Shown here: piece by piece, positions 13,629-14,838 of the stretch
Position numbering within the stretch: the first letter of the stretch is position 1
How the letters are laid out: each line of letters opens with the position of its first letter
NCBI GenBank assembly: GCA_017304275.1
Contig: JAFKKW010000216.1
Span: forward strand, 1 to 14,838
Source of the DNA: Hyphomicrobiales bacterium
GTDB lineage: Bacteria; Pseudomonadota; Alphaproteobacteria; Rhizobiales; Hyphomicrobiaceae
Length of the DNA stretch: 14,838 nt
Reading direction: 5' to 3'
The notes under the pieces: model-generated
The model's input: only the letters and a program-made list of their open reading frames with translations
Databases searched by the model: none
Told to the model about the DNA's origin: nothing
Program-made: the position numbers and the translations under genes

Positions 13629-14838
13629 TCAGCGCAGCCGGACCGTGACGCGGTCAACGCGGCCCTTGGCGTCGATGACGGTCAGCTTGGCGAAACCGCG
13701 TCCGTCGGGCTGCCATTCGACGTCGCGACGCAGGGGATCGGAGGTCACGGGGTTGCCGTCGACCAGCCAGGTCAGCGGTAGCGCGCCGCCGTCGGCCTTG
13801 ATGATCAGCGGCTCGGCCTCGCGCTCGGCGATGTCGAGCTCGGAGCGGTCAGGCGGGAACGAGATCATGACCGGCGGCTCCAGGAACGGGCCTTTGGCGA
13901 TCGCATCGTCGGCCGGGCCCCGGAAGCGCTTGAGCGGCGGCGGCAGGGACGCGCCGGTGGCTTTCATGACGCCCGCGGGGGCCGATCGGAACGGGGCGGG
14001 ACGCTCGGCAATGCGCGCGAAGGCGTCGAACAGGATCGGGGCGGCGCTGAGGCGGCCCATGAGGCCCGGCGTCGAGGCGGCATCGGGGCGGCCGACCCAG
14101 ACGGCGACGACGTGGCGGCCGTCGAAGCCGACGGCCCAGGCGTCGCGGTAGCCGTAGGAGGTGCCGGTCTTGTAAGCGATGGCGCCGCCCTTGGTGTTCG
14201 GCGGCGGCGGCGCGTCGCGCAGGATGTTGGTAACGTACCAGGCGGAGACGGGTGTGAGCAGGCGGCGCCGTGCGGGAGCGGGTTTGGCCGCCTGCTCGTC
14301 GCGATGCCATTTGAGCATAACCGGCTCGCCGCCGCGCGCGAGATCCGCGTACAGCGTCGCCAGGTCCTTGAGCGTCATGCCGAGGCCGCCGAGCGCGATC
14401 GCGAGCGACGGCTGCGCGTTGGCGGGAAGCTGCGGCGTAACGCCGACGCGGCGCAGGCGGCCCATGAGGCGCCCGGGCCCGACGGAGGCCAGCACCTTCA
14501 CGGCCGGCACGTTGAGCGAGTTGCCGAGCGCCTCGCGGATCGTCACCGTGCCGTGGAATGCTTCGTCGAAGTTCTCGGGCGTGTAGGTGCCGAAGCGGGT
14601 CGGGCGATCCTCGATCAATGTTTCAGGGTGCGCGATGCCCTGCTCGAACGCCAAGCCGTAGATGAAGGGTTTCAGCGTCGAGCCCGGCGAGCGGATGGCG
14701 TCCGTCATGTCGATGGCGCCCCGGCGGTCGCGGTCGAGATAGTCGGCGGAGCCGACGTGAGCCAGGACCTCGCCCGTCGCGTGGTCGACGACGAGGACGG
14801 CGGCCGACAGCTTCGGGCCAAGAAGCTTCGTCTGCTCG
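13629..14838 (-). CDS. pbpC: Penicillin-binding protein 1C, C-terminal part
   Basis: This is a bifunctional peptidoglycan synthase; the visible part is the periplasmic transpeptidase and the C-terminal domain. The frame is open to the right edge, so the transmembrane anchor and glycosyltransferase domain lie outside. About 402 residues are visible. The active-site serine is in SPGSTLKP (S-T-L-K, serine codon at 14681-14679), the second motif SLN starts at 14519, and KTGTS starts at 14171. The context YKTGTSYGYRDAWAVGF is typical of PbpC. The last 90 or so residues (from about ISFPPDRSEL) match the BiPBP_C domain found in this class, with LTWLVDGNPV. All three penicillin-binding motifs are intact, so the enzyme should be active. 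The gene reads toward the PHB depolymerase with a 111-bp gap. Confidence 0.95.
   Translation of the reverse strand, partial: EQTKLLGPKLSAAVLVVDHATGEVLAHVGSADYLDRDRRGAIDMTDAIRSPGSTLKPFIYGLAFEQGIAHPETLIEDRPTRFGTYTPENFDEAFHGTVTIREALGNSLNVPAVKVLASVGPGRLMGRLRRVGVTPQLPANAQPSLAIALGGLGMTLKDLATLYADLARGGEPVMLKWHRDEQAAKPAPARRRLLTPVSAWYVTNILRDAPPPPNTKGGAIAYKTGTSYGYRDAWAVGFDGRHVVAVWVGRPDAASTPGLMGRLSAAPILFDAFARIAERPAPFRSAPAGVMKATGASLPPPLKRFRGPADDAIAKGPFLEPPVMISFPPDRSELDIAEREAEPLIIKADGGALPLTWLVDGNPVTSDPLRRDVEWQPDGRGFAKLTVIDAKGRVDRVTVRLR

Overview
The window is GC-rich, densely coded bacterial chromosome. It most resembles an alphaproteobacterium of the Hyphomicrobiales (Rhizobiales). The evidence is the order tlpA / argH / lptM-like lipoprotein / lysA / DUF4175 (TIGR02302) gene, a lipid A oxidase (LpxQ)-like outer-membrane protein, a periplasmic-type PHB depolymerase, and two families of short palindromic repeats with the usual alphaproteobacterial cores. 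Protein families were recognised by eye from translated sequence; no database search was run.

Layout. (1) 1-510 (+) is the 3' end of an ABC transporter ATPase of the uncharacterised COG1101/TrpZ-like type. (2) 529-3403 (-) reads leftward as dapD, a two-TM protein of unknown function, dapE, and a small cysteine-rich protein. The two-TM gene and dapE overlap by ATGA. dapE is damaged: it lacks about 13 residues before the metal-binding DEE motif and the whole C-terminal end with the last metal-ligand histidine. (3) 3627-4106 (+) is an unknown coiled-coil protein with a C-terminal membrane anchor. (4) tlpA (-) and argH (+) diverge with only 40 bp between their starts. argH is followed by the small LptM-like lipoprotein and lysA, with a candidate intrinsic terminator after lysA. 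(5) 8110-10815 (+) is a long inner-membrane DUF4175/TIGR02302 protein with a Gln/Gly-rich stretch. (6) 10816-11313 is non-coding and carries REP-like palindromes in inverted pairs. (7) 11314-14838 (-) reads leftward as pbpC (5' end outside the window), a PHB depolymerase with a TTG start, and the LpxQ-like protein.

How the genes fit together. dapD, dapE and lysA all belong to the succinylase branch of diaminopimelate/lysine synthesis, which feeds peptidoglycan; argH is the last step of arginine synthesis. LptM-like, LpxQ-like, PbpC, TlpA and the DUF4175 protein all act in or on the cell envelope. No phage, transposon, CRISPR array, toxin-antitoxin pair, tRNA or rRNA was seen. The window looks like core chromosome. 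Its main surprises are the doubly deleted dapE, the small Cys-rich gene behind it, and the paired REP modules with compensatory stem changes.
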